A stretch of 47,361 nucleotides of DNA, from contig NZ_BCYU01000034.1 of the NCBI RefSeq assembly GCF_001598355.1, positions 1-47,361 on the forward strand, given 5' to 3'. Both the position numbers and the translations under genes were made by a program. Source of the DNA: Sphingomonas asaccharolytica NBRC 15499. GTDB lineage: Bacteria > Pseudomonadota > Alphaproteobacteria > Sphingomonadales > Sphingomonadaceae. Shown here in pieces: positions 1 through 9,092 of this stretch. Within the stretch, counting starts at the first letter, position 1. Each line of letters begins with the position of its first letter. The notes below the pieces were generated by a model. The model searched no databases, was not told where the DNA came from, and worked only from the letters and a program-made list of their open reading frames with translations.

Positions 1-45
1 AAGCCGTAAGGAGAGGCGGGGCGGCCGGAGTGTGGCAGGCGGATT

Positions 46-162
46 CTAAAACCCGATCCGCCCGCCGCCCTCGAGTCGCGACGCCACTTCTTTCGCAACC
101 AAAGCCACCAGCGCCTCGGGCTCGGGCCGGGCCTTGGCGAAGCGCAAGCCGCGCGCAACCAC
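46..162 (-). CDS. possible small ORF or gene remnant of 38 residues
   Basis: A minus-strand frame starts with GTG at 162, has GGGAG about 8 bases upstream, and ends at TAG 48-46. The last part (PEPEALVALVAKEVASRLEG) looks like an amphipathic helix of a real protein. No family was recognised. It could be a genuine small protein, the end of a decayed gene, or chance in GC-rich DNA. The rest of 1-282 shows only a weak imperfect inverted repeat (CCTGAA...TTCAGG, 186-203) ahead of the transporter gene. Confidence 0.25.
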   Translation of the reverse strand: MVARGLRFAKARPEPEALVALVAKEVASRLEGGGRIGF

Positions 163-282
163 GGCGAGATCTCCCGGCGTTACGCCCTGAAGTTAGTTTC
201 AGGAGAGTGATCGAGCGCCAAGCATCATGCTTGCCGCCGCCACACGACACGCTACACCCAACGGCAAACAGGGGATTGATCG

Positions 283-1875
283 ATGGCGACGGTAATGGCG
301 GAAGAGTTGCGGCCGGATCCCAGCCCATCCGATATCCGGTTGGTCATCGCCGCCTCGTCGCTCGGCACCGCGTTCGAGTGGTACGACTTCTTCATTTACG
401 GCACGCTCGCCAAGATCATCGGCGCGGCCTTCTTCCCGGCCGGGAACGAGATGGTCCAGACGCTGCTCGCCTGGGCAGGGTTCGCGGTCGGCTTCGGCTT
501 CCGCCCATTGGGCGCGGTGCTGTTCGGCTATCTCGGCGACAAATTGGGCCGCAAATACACGTTCCTCGTCACCATCACCTTGATGGGCATCGCCACCGCC
601 GGAGTCGGGCTTGTCCCGCCCGCCGCGCAGATCGGATTGTGGGCGCCGGGTATCATCATTCTGCTACGCGTCGCTCAGGGCCTGGCGCTTGGCGGCGAAT
701 ATGGCGGGGCGGCGATCTATGTTGCCGAGCATTCGCCTCCGGGTAAATCGGGCTTTTACACCAGCTTCATTCAGGCCTGCGTCGCGGGCGGGTTCATCCT
801 CAGCCTTGCGGTGGTGTTGTTGACCAAGCTCGCGGTGACCGAGGCGGCCTGGGCGGAGTGGGCATGGCGTTTCCCGTTCCTGTTCTCGCTGGTGCTGCTC
901 GCGGTGTCGCTGTGGATGCGGCTCAAGCTCAGCGAAAGCCCGGTGTTCCGGGCGATCAAGGAAGCGGGGGAGACGGTTAAGAACCCGATCGTTTCCAGCT
1001 TCACTTATCCCGGCAATCTCAAGCGGCTGTTCGTCGCCTTGTTCGGCGTCGCCGCCGGACTGACGGTGATCTGGTACACTGCGCTGTTCTCGACCTTGTC
1101 GTTCCTGACGACGACGACGCGGGTCGAGGAAACCACCGCGCAGCTGATCGTCGGCGTGGCCGGCGGTGCGGGATTGGTCTGGTTCATCTATTTCGGACGG
1201 CTGTCAGATCGCGTCGGGCGCAAGGGACCGATTGTGATCGGCTATGCGGTGACTTTAGTCCTGCTTTTCCCGATCTTCTGGGTGATCGGCAGCGCCGCCA
1301 ATCCCGATCTGGCGCACGCCGCCAAGCGCGCGCCGGTGGTCGTGTCGGGACCGCACTGCACTTATGATCCGTTCGCTGCCAAGCAGGTCGACGAATGTGG
1401 CCAGCTGCTCGACTATTTCTCCAAAAAGGGCATCGCCTATACCAAGGACACCACGCCGGCGATCGCGGTGATCATCGGGGGAGACGCGGTGCCCGATATC
1501 AGCCCGGCCGGGCTCGACGCGGCGCTCGCCGCCAACGGCTACAAGCTCGACAGGGTGCGTCCGACGGCGATCGGGATCGCGGTCATCATCTTCGCGATGC
1601 TGGTGATGGGCGCCTTGGCCGGCGCGACCTATGGGCCGGTCGCCGCGCTGCTCGCGGAGATGTTTCCGGCGCGCATTCGCTACAGCTCGATGTCGATCCC
1701 CTATCATATCGGCACCGGCTATTTCGGCGGCTTCCTGCCCTTCATCAGCCAGTATATCGTCGCCAGGACCGGCAATCCCTATGGCGGGCTGTGGTATACT
1801 TGGGTGGTCGTGCTGATGGCGTTGCTGGTCTCGTTGTGGGGCCTGAAGTGGAAGGGCGACAAGCTTCCCGAATAG
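283..1875 (+). CDS. MFS transporter of the metabolite:H+ symporter (MHS) type
   Basis: A 530-residue inner-membrane proton symporter of the major facilitator superfamily, related to the ProP/ShiA/KgtP group that takes up organic acids or osmolytes. The family motif GTAFEWYDFFIYG lies at residues 28-40. The loop motif GYLGDKLGRK is at 82-91 and its second-half counterpart GRLSDRVGRK at 305-314. ATG 283 has AGGGGA about 8 bases upstream. Between the second-half helices there is an unusually long hydrophilic loop (about 340-426) with two cysteines (359 and 372), likely extracytoplasmic. The substrate cannot be read from sequence. It stands alone, followed by a repeat element. Confidence 0.85.
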   Translation: MATVMAEELRPDPSPSDIRLVIAASSLGTAFEWYDFFIYGTLAKIIGAAFFPAGNEMVQTLLAWAGFAVGFGFRPLGAVLFGYLGDKLGRKYTFLVTITLMGIATAGVGLVPPAAQIGLWAPGIIILLRVAQGLALGGEYGGAAIYVAEHSPPGKSGFYTSFIQACVAGGFILSLAVVLLTKLAVTEAAWAEWAWRFPFLFSLVLLAVSLWMRLKLSESPVFRAIKEAGETVKNPIVSSFTYPGNLKRLFVALFGVAAGLTVIWYTALFSTLSFLTTTTRVEETTAQLIVGVAGGAGLVWFIYFGRLSDRVGRKGPIVIGYAVTLVLLFPIFWVIGSAANPDLAHAAKRAPVVVSGPHCTYDPFAAKQVDECGQLLDYFSKKGIAYTKDTTPAIAVIIGGDAVPDISPAGLDAALAANGYKLDRVRPTAIGIAVIIFAMLVMGALAGATYGPVAALLAEMFPARIRYSSMSIPYHIGTGYFGGFLPFISQYIVARTGNPYGGLWYTWVVVLMALLVSLWGLKWKGDKLPE

Positions 1876-1904
1876 CGGGCAGCTATAACCCGCGGTTGGC
1901 CTAA

Positions 1905-2233
1905 GGGTCTGTACTTAATAGCGGCGGGGATCGAGATTGCGTTGTGGAGCCCGTCGGCGAGGAGCGCAGCGCAGTCGCGTAGCTTGAGCTACGCGCAAGC
2001 AAGCGGCGACGTCCGGCGGGCTTCACAACGCAACCGCGAAGCGGCGGGCGGATTTTGCCGCGTGGATGAACAGGTAAAACTGCCCCCGGCAGTTTTAGCC
2101 GTGTCCGGGGGACACGGCGACCTGTTCATCGTCCCTCGTCGGTCACGATGCATAATGCATCGCTCCCTCCTCGCTCCTACCCACGCGACAAAACCCGCTC
2201 CGTCTCGACCCCGCCGCTATTAAGTACAGGCCC
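1905..2233. mobile_element. 329-bp multi-hairpin element with 25-bp terminal inverted repeats (MITE-like)
   Basis: The ends 1905-1929 and 2209-2233 are inverted copies matching at 24 of 25 positions (GGGYCTGTACTTAATAGCGG core). Inside are further nested stems. 1937-1953 pairs with 2017-2033 (16 of 17) around a perfect hairpin at 1977-1994. 2053-2065 pairs with 2181-2193 (12 of 13) and encloses 2065-2075/2120-2130 (perfect 11), which itself holds hairpins at 2075-2097 (10-bp stem) and 2098-2118 (9-bp stem). 2147-2161 is another small palindrome. No credible ORF is present. The flanking bases (TAA left, TAG right) do not give a clear target duplication. It fills the gap between the transporter and alr. 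Confidence 0.65.
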
Positions 2234-2274
2234 TAGCGTTGCCGATAGCGGAGACACGCCCTAGGCAGCGGCGC

Positions 2275-3303
2275 ATGGTTGCTGCTCCTCTTCGCCTGCG
2301 TCGCGATGCCGACGCGCTTGTCGCCAATTGGCGCGCTCTCGCCCGGATGAGCGGCTCGGCGGCGTGCGGCGCGGCGATCAAGGCCGACGGCTACGGACTC
2401 GGCGCCACCTGGGTCGCGGAGACGCTGGCGGCGGCGGGATGCCGCGATTTCTTCGTCGCCACCTGGGCCGAAGCCGCCGCGCTCGTGCCGCTCGGCTTGC
2501 CCAGCTTGTCGGTATTCCACGGGGTGCGCGACGAGGACATGGAATTGGCGCTGTCGGGCATCGCGACGCCGGTGCTCAACACGGCCAAGCAGGCGGCGCG
2601 CTGGCGCGGTTCCGGAGGGCACGCGTGTCATGTCATGCTCGACACCGGCATGAACCGGCTAGGGTTGGGGGAGGGCGACCTCGCCTTGGGCGCGATCGAC
2701 GGGCTCGCCATCGACACGTTGATGAGCCATCTCGCCTCGGCGGATGAGGACAGTGCGCAGAATAGCGAGCAACGCGGCCGGTTCGTCGCGATGGCCGAAA
2801 AGGTCGCGGCGCGGCGGCTGAGTCTCGCCAATTCGGCCGGGATCGCGCTCGGGCCGGACTATGTCTTCGACCTCACCCGTCCCGGCCTCGCGCTTTATGG
2901 CGGCGTCCCGCGATCTGAGCTCACCGGCATCATCTCCCAGGTCGCCTTTCCCGAAGCGCAAGTGCTTCAGCGCCGCATCGTCCCTGCTGGCGAGGCCGTG
3001 GGGTATAACGCGACCTGGATCGCGCCGGCCGATACCGAAGTGGCGATCCTCAATTATGGCTATGCCGACGGCTATTTCCGAGGCTTTTCGGGACGGGGTG
3101 CCGCGCTGCTCGGGGGGGCTGTGTTGCCACTACTCGGCCGCGTATCGATGGATCTGATCGCGATCGACGTGACTGGGCACGATATCGCCGAAGGCGATTG
3201 GTTGACGATCGATTTCGACTTGCCGCGCGCCGCGGAGCGATCGGGTATATCGCAATATGAGTTGCTGACGGGGATGGGATCACGGTTCGATCGGATCGGT
3301 TGA
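2275..3303 (+). CDS. alr: alanine racemase
   Basis: A cytoplasmic PLP enzyme that interconverts L- and D-alanine for peptidoglycan. With the ATG at 2275 it has 342 residues. The PLP lysine motif AAIKADGYGLGA has Lys at about 36. The second catalytic tyrosine is at about 244 in AVGYNATW. The motifs NYGYADGYFRGF and LLGRVSMDLIAIDV fit the C-terminal domain. A TTG at 2239 would add 12 basic residues starting 6 bases from the repeat element; it is less likely because family members normally begin close to the barrel domain. The Shine-Dalgarno sequence is weak for either start. The C-terminus (TGMGSRFDRIG) is short, as in some alphaproteobacterial homologues. Confidence 0.92.
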   Translation: MVAAPLRLRRDADALVANWRALARMSGSAACGAAIKADGYGLGATWVAETLAAAGCRDFFVATWAEAAALVPLGLPSLSVFHGVRDEDMELALSGIATPVLNTAKQAARWRGSGGHACHVMLDTGMNRLGLGEGDLALGAIDGLAIDTLMSHLASADEDSAQNSEQRGRFVAMAEKVAARRLSLANSAGIALGPDYVFDLTRPGLALYGGVPRSELTGIISQVAFPEAQVLQRRIVPAGEAVGYNATWIAPADTEVAILNYGYADGYFRGFSGRGAALLGGAVLPLLGRVSMDLIAIDVTGHDIAEGDWLTIDFDLPRAAERSGISQYELLTGMGSRFDRIG

Positions 3304-3347
3304 CCGGTCGGGCAACTGACGCTGCCTGCTGCGGGTCCGCAATCCCC

Positions 3348-3388
3348 AAAAAAAGAAGGGCCGCCTCTTGCGAGACGGCCCCTTTTTT
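3348..3388. terminator. bidirectional rho-independent terminator
   Basis: A hairpin with arms 3358-3367 and 3372-3381 and a 4-base loop is flanked by seven A on the left (3348-3354) and six T on the right (3383-3388). It can end both alr (plus) and the receptor gene (minus). The one mismatch becomes a G-U pair in the minus-strand transcript. Confidence 0.85.
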
Positions 3389-3404
3389 ATTTGTCTTTGC
3401 CCGC

Positions 3405-6400
3405 TTAGCGGAACTTGAGCTTGAAGCCGGCGTAGAAGAATCGACCGACGTTGTCGTAGATCGAACTACCCGCGCCAGTGCCGGTCAGCAAGAACGGCGG
3501 CTTGGTATCGAACAAATTGTCGACGCCAGCATAGAATTCATACTTCTTGCTGATCGTCGCGCCCAGCCGAACATTGTGATACCATGTGGCTGGGTACCAG
3601 ACCTCGGCGGTGAGATCGGCGTTCTGTGGCGGGTTGCCGTTGAACGAGTGCTGTGCCTCGTAGGTGCCGATCGTCATCTTGCCGATATAACGTGCCTGGT
3701 ACCGCAGGCTGAACCCACCCTGAGTCTCGTAAGCGACAGACGCCTGAGCCTCGAACTGCGGATCGCCCAACTCGCTCAACTGACGGTCCGGAGTGTTCGG
3801 GTTGACCGGATCGAGATAGTTGGTTTTCTCGAACACATAGGTCCCGATGCCGCGAAGCGACAAACGGCCGCCCAGGACGGTGCGGGTATAGGACAAGTCG
3901 GCGTCCAGACCGCGAGTCTGTTGCCGCGCGAAGTTAACCGGGCCCGACGAACCGACATAAGGCGTCGCGAATTCGTGGGTGGTTGAGTCACGTGGATTGA
4001 GCAGCGCGCAATATTGGTTGCTCAGCGACGGCGCATCGTAGCACTGGTTGAGAATTGTCTGCAGACCCAACGACTGGATTAGGCTCTTCACGTTGATATT
4101 GTAGTAATCGAACGTCAGCACGAGACCGGGCACGAAGCGCGGTGTGATCACTGCACCGTAGGTCCAGCTGTTCGACGTCTCAGCCGTTAGCTGTGAGTTG
4201 CCGCCGTCCAGATAGCTGAGCGTCTGGGTACGCGCCGGGGTGTTGACGAACCCGACCGGTACCCCAGCAGCTGCACAATTGGCCTTGCGGTTCGTGCTGC
4301 CGCCCGTGCCGTTGTTAATGTTGGCGATGTCACAGGGATCGCCCACCGAGGCGAAGTTCTGCGACAGAGGTGAAAACAGATCGCTCTGGGTCGGCGCACG
4401 CACCGACTTCGAATATCCCGCGCGGAACCGGATATCCCTGACCGGTGCCCAGATTCCCGACACGTTGTAGGTCCACACCGTCCCGGTTGCCGTGTTGTAG
4501 TCCGATACGCGACCGGCGCCCGCGATCGTCAGTTCCTGCGCAAACGGCAGGTCTTTGAGGATCGGGATGTTGATCTCCGCAAACGCTTCTTTGACTTCCA
4601 AGGCCGGCGGCAGGAACGGCTGGATCGCGTTGAGGAAAGTGCCGCCCGACTGGGTCAGGGCGTCGTAGACCGAACGCGCGGTTTCCCTACGGTACTCAGC
4701 GCCGATGTTGAACGCGACTGGGCCGCCCGGCAGGGAGAAGAGCTGCGAAAGATCACCGGTGAGGTTCGCCGTGATGTCGAGCTCGGTAGCGCGCTCGACG
4801 CGGGTTGCGGTGGTGTTGATGAACTTCAGAGCCGCGGCCGACGGCGCACCGCTGCCGAACACGTTGATCGGCACGCAGTCCGGACGAACGTTACCGCCGG
4901 CACCTGCGTTGATCCCGCAGATGACCTTCTGGCCGTTCGCACCAGTAGCGAAATTGCTTCCGGTGAAACCGGCCGGCGCCACAACTGCGTCTTCGGCGAG
5001 CAGGAAACCGTCGAGATTACCGTTCAAGTCGAACAGCTTGAGGTTGTTCAGCGACGTCATGTGCGTGTCGAGCTGACCGTAATTGACCGCCACTTCGTAG
5101 CGCCAATCCTCGTTGAACGTGCCCTCGACGCCGCCGACGATGCGGAAGGTATCGCGACGATGCAGTTCGCCGCGACCGCCGAAATCGACGTTGAAGCGGC
5201 TAAGCGTCAACAGGCCGGTCGCCGGGTTGGCGCAACGGCCGATCGACTGCAGCGTTTGCAGTGCCTGATTGGAGAGGAACGGGTTGTTGCACCGCAGTTC
5301 CTTGATCGCTGCGAACTGCTCATCGGTGGTCGCAAAGAAGCCAGCCAAGGAGCCCTGGAAGAAGCTCGGCTGGCCTTCCTGATTGGCATTGATGCGGACG
5401 AATTTTGCTTCGACGAACGGTTTGAATGCGGGCGAGACGTCGAAATGCGCCAATAGGCTGACCGAGATACGCTCGAGTGCTGGATCGAGCTGACCAGTGT
5501 TATTCAGCGTCGAGCCAAGACCACCCACGGTGTTCGAACTGATGCCATTGGTGATATCGCGGAAATCGATCGTCGGCTGACTGAGCACCAGAGAACCGTC
5601 GGGCATGAACATGTAACGCTCGGCGTTGTTTGCCGACGCGCCGGTTACCCGGCTGGCGCGGCACCTGCCGGCCAGAATGCTACCCGCCGCAGGGCCGCCG
5701 GCCGCTGTGCTCGGACAGATCGCGGTCAACTCGCCCCCGTCAGAGATCGAGCCGTTGCGGACGCCCCTGTAGAAATGCTGGTCGATGATGCCGTTGGAGC
5801 CGCTCGTGCCATCGAGCGTCGTGTCCGAATCGGTATTGAACTGGTTGCGGCCGCTGAACGCACCGGTCAGATAGTCGCGATCGGTCAAGTAGAGCGCATT
5901 GTTCTTAGAATATTCGGCGGCGACAGCGATATTGCCGCGTCCACCGGCGAAGTTCGTGCCGGCTGCGATCGATCCGAAATAGCTGCCGCGGTCGCCGCGC
6001 GACGAAATGCCGCCCTGGCCCGAGATTTTGATGCCAGTGAAGTTACGCTTCATGACGAAGTTGACGACGCCCGCGACCGCGTCCGAACCGTAGACGGCCG
6101 AGCTGCCGCCAGTGACGATGTCTACACGTTCCAGCAAGTCGTCCGGAATAGTATTGGTGTCGACCAGATAGTCGCCCGGCGATGCCGTGACATGACGACG
6201 GCCGTTAACCAACACCAGAGTGCGGGCGGTGCCCAGGCCGCGAAGGTCGAGCAAGTTGAGTCCCGAGGTGCCGATGAAGCGCGTCGAGTTCGCCTGGCTG
6301 AACGTCGAGCGCAACGCCGGCAAGTTGTTGAGTGCGTCGCCGACGTTGAGTTGGCCGTTGGAAAGCAGATCTTCGGCGGTCACTGTCGTGATCGGAACGG

Positions 6401-6620
6401 GCGACGATAGAGTCGGGCGAGCGATGCGCGAGCCCGTGATGATAATCTCGTCCTTGTTCGGCTTGCCGTCGTCGGTTGCGGTGGTTTGAGGATCGGTCTG
6501 CGGCGCGGTGACCGGGACTGGAGTCGCATTAGGCGTGTCGGACTTTGCCTGCGCGATTGCCGGCAATGCCGACAGCACGCCAACGAGCGCGGTCGCGCCC
6601 AGAAAACGCTGGATATTCAT
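3405..6620 (-). CDS. TonB-dependent outer-membrane receptor
   Basis: A 1071-residue outer-membrane beta-barrel that imports a ligand using TonB/ExbB/ExbD energy. A signal peptide spans about residues 1-25 (cleavage after AIAQA). A TonB-box-like DEIIITGSRI follows at about 57-66, then the plug domain (PVPITTVTAEDLLSNGQ; LVNGRRHV; VDIVTGGSSAVYGSDAVAGV) and a long barrel ending in FKLKFR. The size and the GSRI-type plug match the large receptor family abundant in sphingomonads, whose substrates range from siderophores to plant-derived carbohydrates. No substrate is assigned. It lies 192 bases downstream of the thiolase gene on the same strand, so it probably has its own promoter. A tonB gene is present at 45.9-46.6 kb. 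Confidence 0.92.
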   Translation of the reverse strand: MNIQRFLGATALVGVLSALPAIAQAKSDTPNATPVPVTAPQTDPQTTATDDGKPNKDEIIITGSRIARPTLSSPVPITTVTAEDLLSNGQLNVGDALNNLPALRSTFSQANSTRFIGTSGLNLLDLRGLGTARTLVLVNGRRHVTASPGDYLVDTNTIPDDLLERVDIVTGGSSAVYGSDAVAGVVNFVMKRNFTGIKISGQGGISSRGDRGSYFGSIAAGTNFAGGRGNIAVAAEYSKNNALYLTDRDYLTGAFSGRNQFNTDSDTTLDGTSGSNGIIDQHFYRGVRNGSISDGGELTAICPSTAAGGPAAGSILAGRCRASRVTGASANNAERYMFMPDGSLVLSQPTIDFRDITNGISSNTVGGLGSTLNNTGQLDPALERISVSLLAHFDVSPAFKPFVEAKFVRINANQEGQPSFFQGSLAGFFATTDEQFAAIKELRCNNPFLSNQALQTLQSIGRCANPATGLLTLSRFNVDFGGRGELHRRDTFRIVGGVEGTFNEDWRYEVAVNYGQLDTHMTSLNNLKLFDLNGNLDGFLLAEDAVVAPAGFTGSNFATGANGQKVICGINAGAGGNVRPDCVPINVFGSGAPSAAALKFINTTATRVERATELDITANLTGDLSQLFSLPGGPVAFNIGAEYRRETARSVYDALTQSGGTFLNAIQPFLPPALEVKEAFAEINIPILKDLPFAQELTIAGAGRVSDYNTATGTVWTYNVSGIWAPVRDIRFRAGYSKSVRAPTQSDLFSPLSQNFASVGDPCDIANINNGTGGSTNRKANCAAAGVPVGFVNTPARTQTLSYLDGGNSQLTAETSNSWTYGAVITPRFVPGLVLTFDYYNINVKSLIQSLGLQTILNQCYDAPSLSNQYCALLNPRDSTTHEFATPYVGSSGPVNFARQQTRGLDADLSYTRTVLGGRLSLRGIGTYVFEKTNYLDPVNPNTPDRQLSELGDPQFEAQASVAYETQGGFSLRYQARYIGKMTIGTYEAQHSFNGNPPQNADLTAEVWYPATWYHNVRLGATISKKYEFYAGVDNLFDTKPPFLLTGTGAGSSIYDNVGRFFYAGFKLKFR

Positions 6621-6812
6621 GTTAGGCCCCTTGCTGTCGAGGTCTAGATGCCTCGGTGCAGCGATAGAACCCTTACGACTTCATTCATGCAAGGTTCAGC
6701 ACCTTGGCATCCCGCATGTTTTCGGCAGAGCGTGGTATATCTGCAACGCGGCTTCGCGAAGCTTACGTGGCCATAACAAATTGCGCAATTTTAGAACCCG
6801 TTTTGCCGATCG

Positions 6813-7985
6813 TCACCGCTCGACGCACATCGCGATTCCCATGCCGCCGCCGATGCAGAGCGTCGCGAGTCCCTTTTTCGCGTCGCGCTTGGCCATTTCA
6901 TACAGCAGGGTGGTCAGCACGCGCGCGCCCGATGCGCCGATCGGGTGGCCGATCGCGATCGCGCCGCCATTGACGTTGACCTTGTCGGGGTCCCAGCCGA
7001 GTTCCTTGCCGACCGACAGTGCCTGCGCGGCGAAGGCTTCATTGGCCTCGATCAAGTCGAGATCGGCGATCGACCAGCCGGCCTTTTCCAGCGCGCGGCG
7101 CGTCGCCGGCACCGGACCGATGCCCATGATCGAGGGGTCGACCCCCGCCGATGCCCAGCTGGCGATCCGCGCCAGCACCGGCGCGCCGCGCTTCGCCGCC
7201 TCGTCGGCTGACATCACCACCAACGCCGCCGCGCCGTCGTTCAGGCCCGAGGCGTTGGCCGCGGTCACCGTGCCGTCCTTCTTGAACGCCGGGCGCACGC
7301 CAGACACGCTGTCGATCGTCACGCCCGCGCGGATATATTCGTCGTCGGCGACCACCGTGTCGCCCTTGCGGCCCTTGATAGTGACGGGCACGATCTCGTC
7401 GCGGAAGCGACCGGACGAGCGCGCGGCGTCAGCCAGGTTTTGCGAGCGGACCGAGAACTCGTCCTGCATCTCGCGCGTGATCTGGTATTGCTCGGCGAGG
7501 TTCTCCGCGGTGATCCCCATATGATAGCCGTTGAACACATCGGTCAGCCCGTCGCGGATCATCGTGTCGATCAGCTCCAGCGTTCCCATCTTTTGCCCGG
7601 CGCGGATGGTCTGGGCATGCGCGCTCAGCGACATCGATTCCTGCCCGCCGGCGACGACGATCCGCGCATCGCCAGTCGCGACCGCCTGTGCCGCCAAGGC
7701 GACGGTGCGCAGGCCCGATCCGCACACCTGGTTGACTCCCCAGGCCGGGATTTCCTTGGGCACGCCCGCCGCCATCGACGCCTGGCGCGCCGGGTTCTGG
7801 CCCTGCGCGGCGGTCAGCACTTGGCCGAGGATGACTTCCGACACTTCCTCACCCGCGACACCTGCTTGCGCCAGTGCCGCCTCGATCGCGATGCGACCAA
7901 GCTCGTGCGCCGGCGTCCCGCCGAACGCGCCCATGAAGCTGCCGACCGGCGTGCGCTTGGCGGCGGTGATGACGATGTCGGTCAT
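6813..7985 (-). CDS. phaA: acetyl-CoA C-acetyltransferase (thiolase)
   Basis: A 390-residue cytosolic thiolase condensing two acetyl-CoA to acetoacetyl-CoA. Catalytic residues are visible: Cys88 in NQVCGSGLR, His347 in [14 protein letters not shown], and Cys377 in [11 protein letters not shown]. The length and N-terminus ([15 protein letters not shown]) match biosynthetic thiolases such as PhaA and AtoB. It follows the phaC-like gene by 35 bases on the same strand and phaR is divergent, so a role in PHA synthesis is the natural reading. The symbol rests on this context, because the same enzyme can serve acetoacetate breakdown. No phaB reductase is present in the window. Confidence 0.9.
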   Translation of the reverse strand: MTDIVITAAKRTPVGSFMGAFGGTPAHELGRIAIEAALAQAGVAGEEVSEVILGQVLTAAQGQNPARQASMAAGVPKEIPAWGVNQVCGSGLRTVALAAQAVATGDARIVVAGGQESMSLSAHAQTIRAGQKMGTLELIDTMIRDGLTDVFNGYHMGITAENLAEQYQITREMQDEFSVRSQNLADAARSSGRFRDEIVPVTIKGRKGDTVVADDEYIRAGVTIDSVSGVRPAFKKDGTVTAANASGLNDGAAALVVMSADEAAKRGAPVLARIASWASAGVDPSIMGIGPVPATRRALEKAGWSIADLDLIEANEAFAAQALSVGKELGWDPDKVNVNGGAIAIGHPIGASGARVLTTLLYEMAKRDAKKGLATLCIGGGMGIAMCVER

Positions 7986-8020
7986 GGAGACTCCGATTCA
8001 GAGGTGGGTTTCGCGGCTAT

Positions 8021-9052
8021 CTAGGCGCGCTTTAGCCACTGTACCAGCGGCTCCCACAATTGGACTTTGGCCCGGCCGCCGACGATCATGCCGACATGTC
8101 CCGAACCGAGGTCGTGGCGGTCGGCCAGGTCGGCGGCGCTTTCCTTGGGAACGATGCGGTCGCTTAGCGAGACGAATTCGACCGCGGGGCAGGGCAAAGC
8201 GTGCGGGTCGACCGTGCGACCCGCGACGGTCCAGCCGCCTTTGCCGCTCAGGTCGTCGCCGACGAACTCCTCGAACAGTTGCCGACCGGCCGCGTAGGGC
8301 AATGGCGCGCCGGCATTCGCCCAATCCTCCAGCGCGATGAACCCGTGCCAGCCCGGGCTGCCCGGTTCCATCCGCCCGAATGCTTCATACTTGCTCACGG
8401 TGCGCCCTGGGTCGAGGCGCCAGAACCCGGTCTGCAACACTTCCATCGGCACCAGCCCCATCCGTTCGCAGACCGGCTTGGCCGATTGCCACAGCTCGCC
8501 GATCGCCGTGCGTCCGCCGCCGAAGCCGGTGAAATGCCAAGGCGTGGCGATCAACCCGAGCCCGGCTATCCCGCCTGCCGCCGCCGCGCCAATCGCCAGC
8601 GTGCCCCCCAGGCAGTAGCCGACCAGCAGCGGCGGTTCGTCGAACCTGGCGATCAGCGGCAGCAGGATGCGTTCGACATGCGCGGTCACGTCCATCGCGC
8701 GATCGGCCGGCGTCGGCTCGCCCCAATCGAGCAGATAGGGGTGCAGCCCCTGTTCGCTGCACCAGCGCAACAAAGAATTTTGCGGCGCAAGATCGAGGAT
8801 AAAGGGCGGATTGATCAGCGACGGCACGAAGATCACGGCGCGACCGTCGCCGCCATAATCGCGCAGTCTTGCCCGCCCGGCTCTGAAACGCATTGGCGCG
8901 GACCGTTTTTTCGACGCGCGCGGCGCCTCCTGATACGCTTTCAGCCCGACCAGGGCGGCGGCGCGGCGTTCGGGCGATGCTGCGGTCTCTTCGCGCAGCA
9001 TTTCGAGGAACAACGGTAAGGGACGCGGTCCATGTTGCGGTGCGTCATGCAT
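8021..9052 (-). CDS. phaC: short PhaC-like polyhydroxyalkanoate synthase / alpha/beta hydrolase
   Basis: A 343-residue alpha/beta-hydrolase-fold protein with the PHA synthase lipase-like box GYCLGG (nucleophile Cys147). Asp298 (SLSDRIVP) and His319 (GSGHVGMIVG) complete the triad. The segments NPPFILDLAPQNS and HPYLLDWGEP are typical of PhaC. PhaC polymerises 3-hydroxyacyl-CoA on the granule surface. The length fits the short subunit of class III/IV synthases rather than class I enzymes (about 560-600 residues), yet no PhaE or PhaR-subunit partner lies nearby. It shares an apparent operon with the thiolase and is divergent from the regulator phaR (40-base gap). It could instead be a related hydrolase or depolymerase. 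Confidence 0.75.
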   Translation of the reverse strand: MHDAPQHGPRPLPLFLEMLREETAASPERRAAALVGLKAYQEAPRASKKRSAPMRFRAGRARLRDYGGDGRAVIFVPSLINPPFILDLAPQNSLLRWCSEQGLHPYLLDWGEPTPADRAMDVTAHVERILLPLIARFDEPPLLVGYCLGGTLAIGAAAAGGIAGLGLIATPWHFTGFGGGRTAIGELWQSAKPVCERMGLVPMEVLQTGFWRLDPGRTVSKYEAFGRMEPGSPGWHGFIALEDWANAGAPLPYAAGRQLFEEFVGDDLSGKGGWTVAGRTVDPHALPCPAVEFVSLSDRIVPKESAADLADRHDLGSGHVGMIVGGRAKVQLWEPLVQWLKRA

Positions 9053-9092
9053 TGATGGTACAGCCGCGACAAATCATTGGAGGGGCGTTCCC

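Noticed and set aside
1905..2233. Element considered as a riboswitch for alr
   Set aside because: Near-identical inverted ends and a position right against the neighbouring genes fit a transposon-like element better; no known riboswitch core was recognised.
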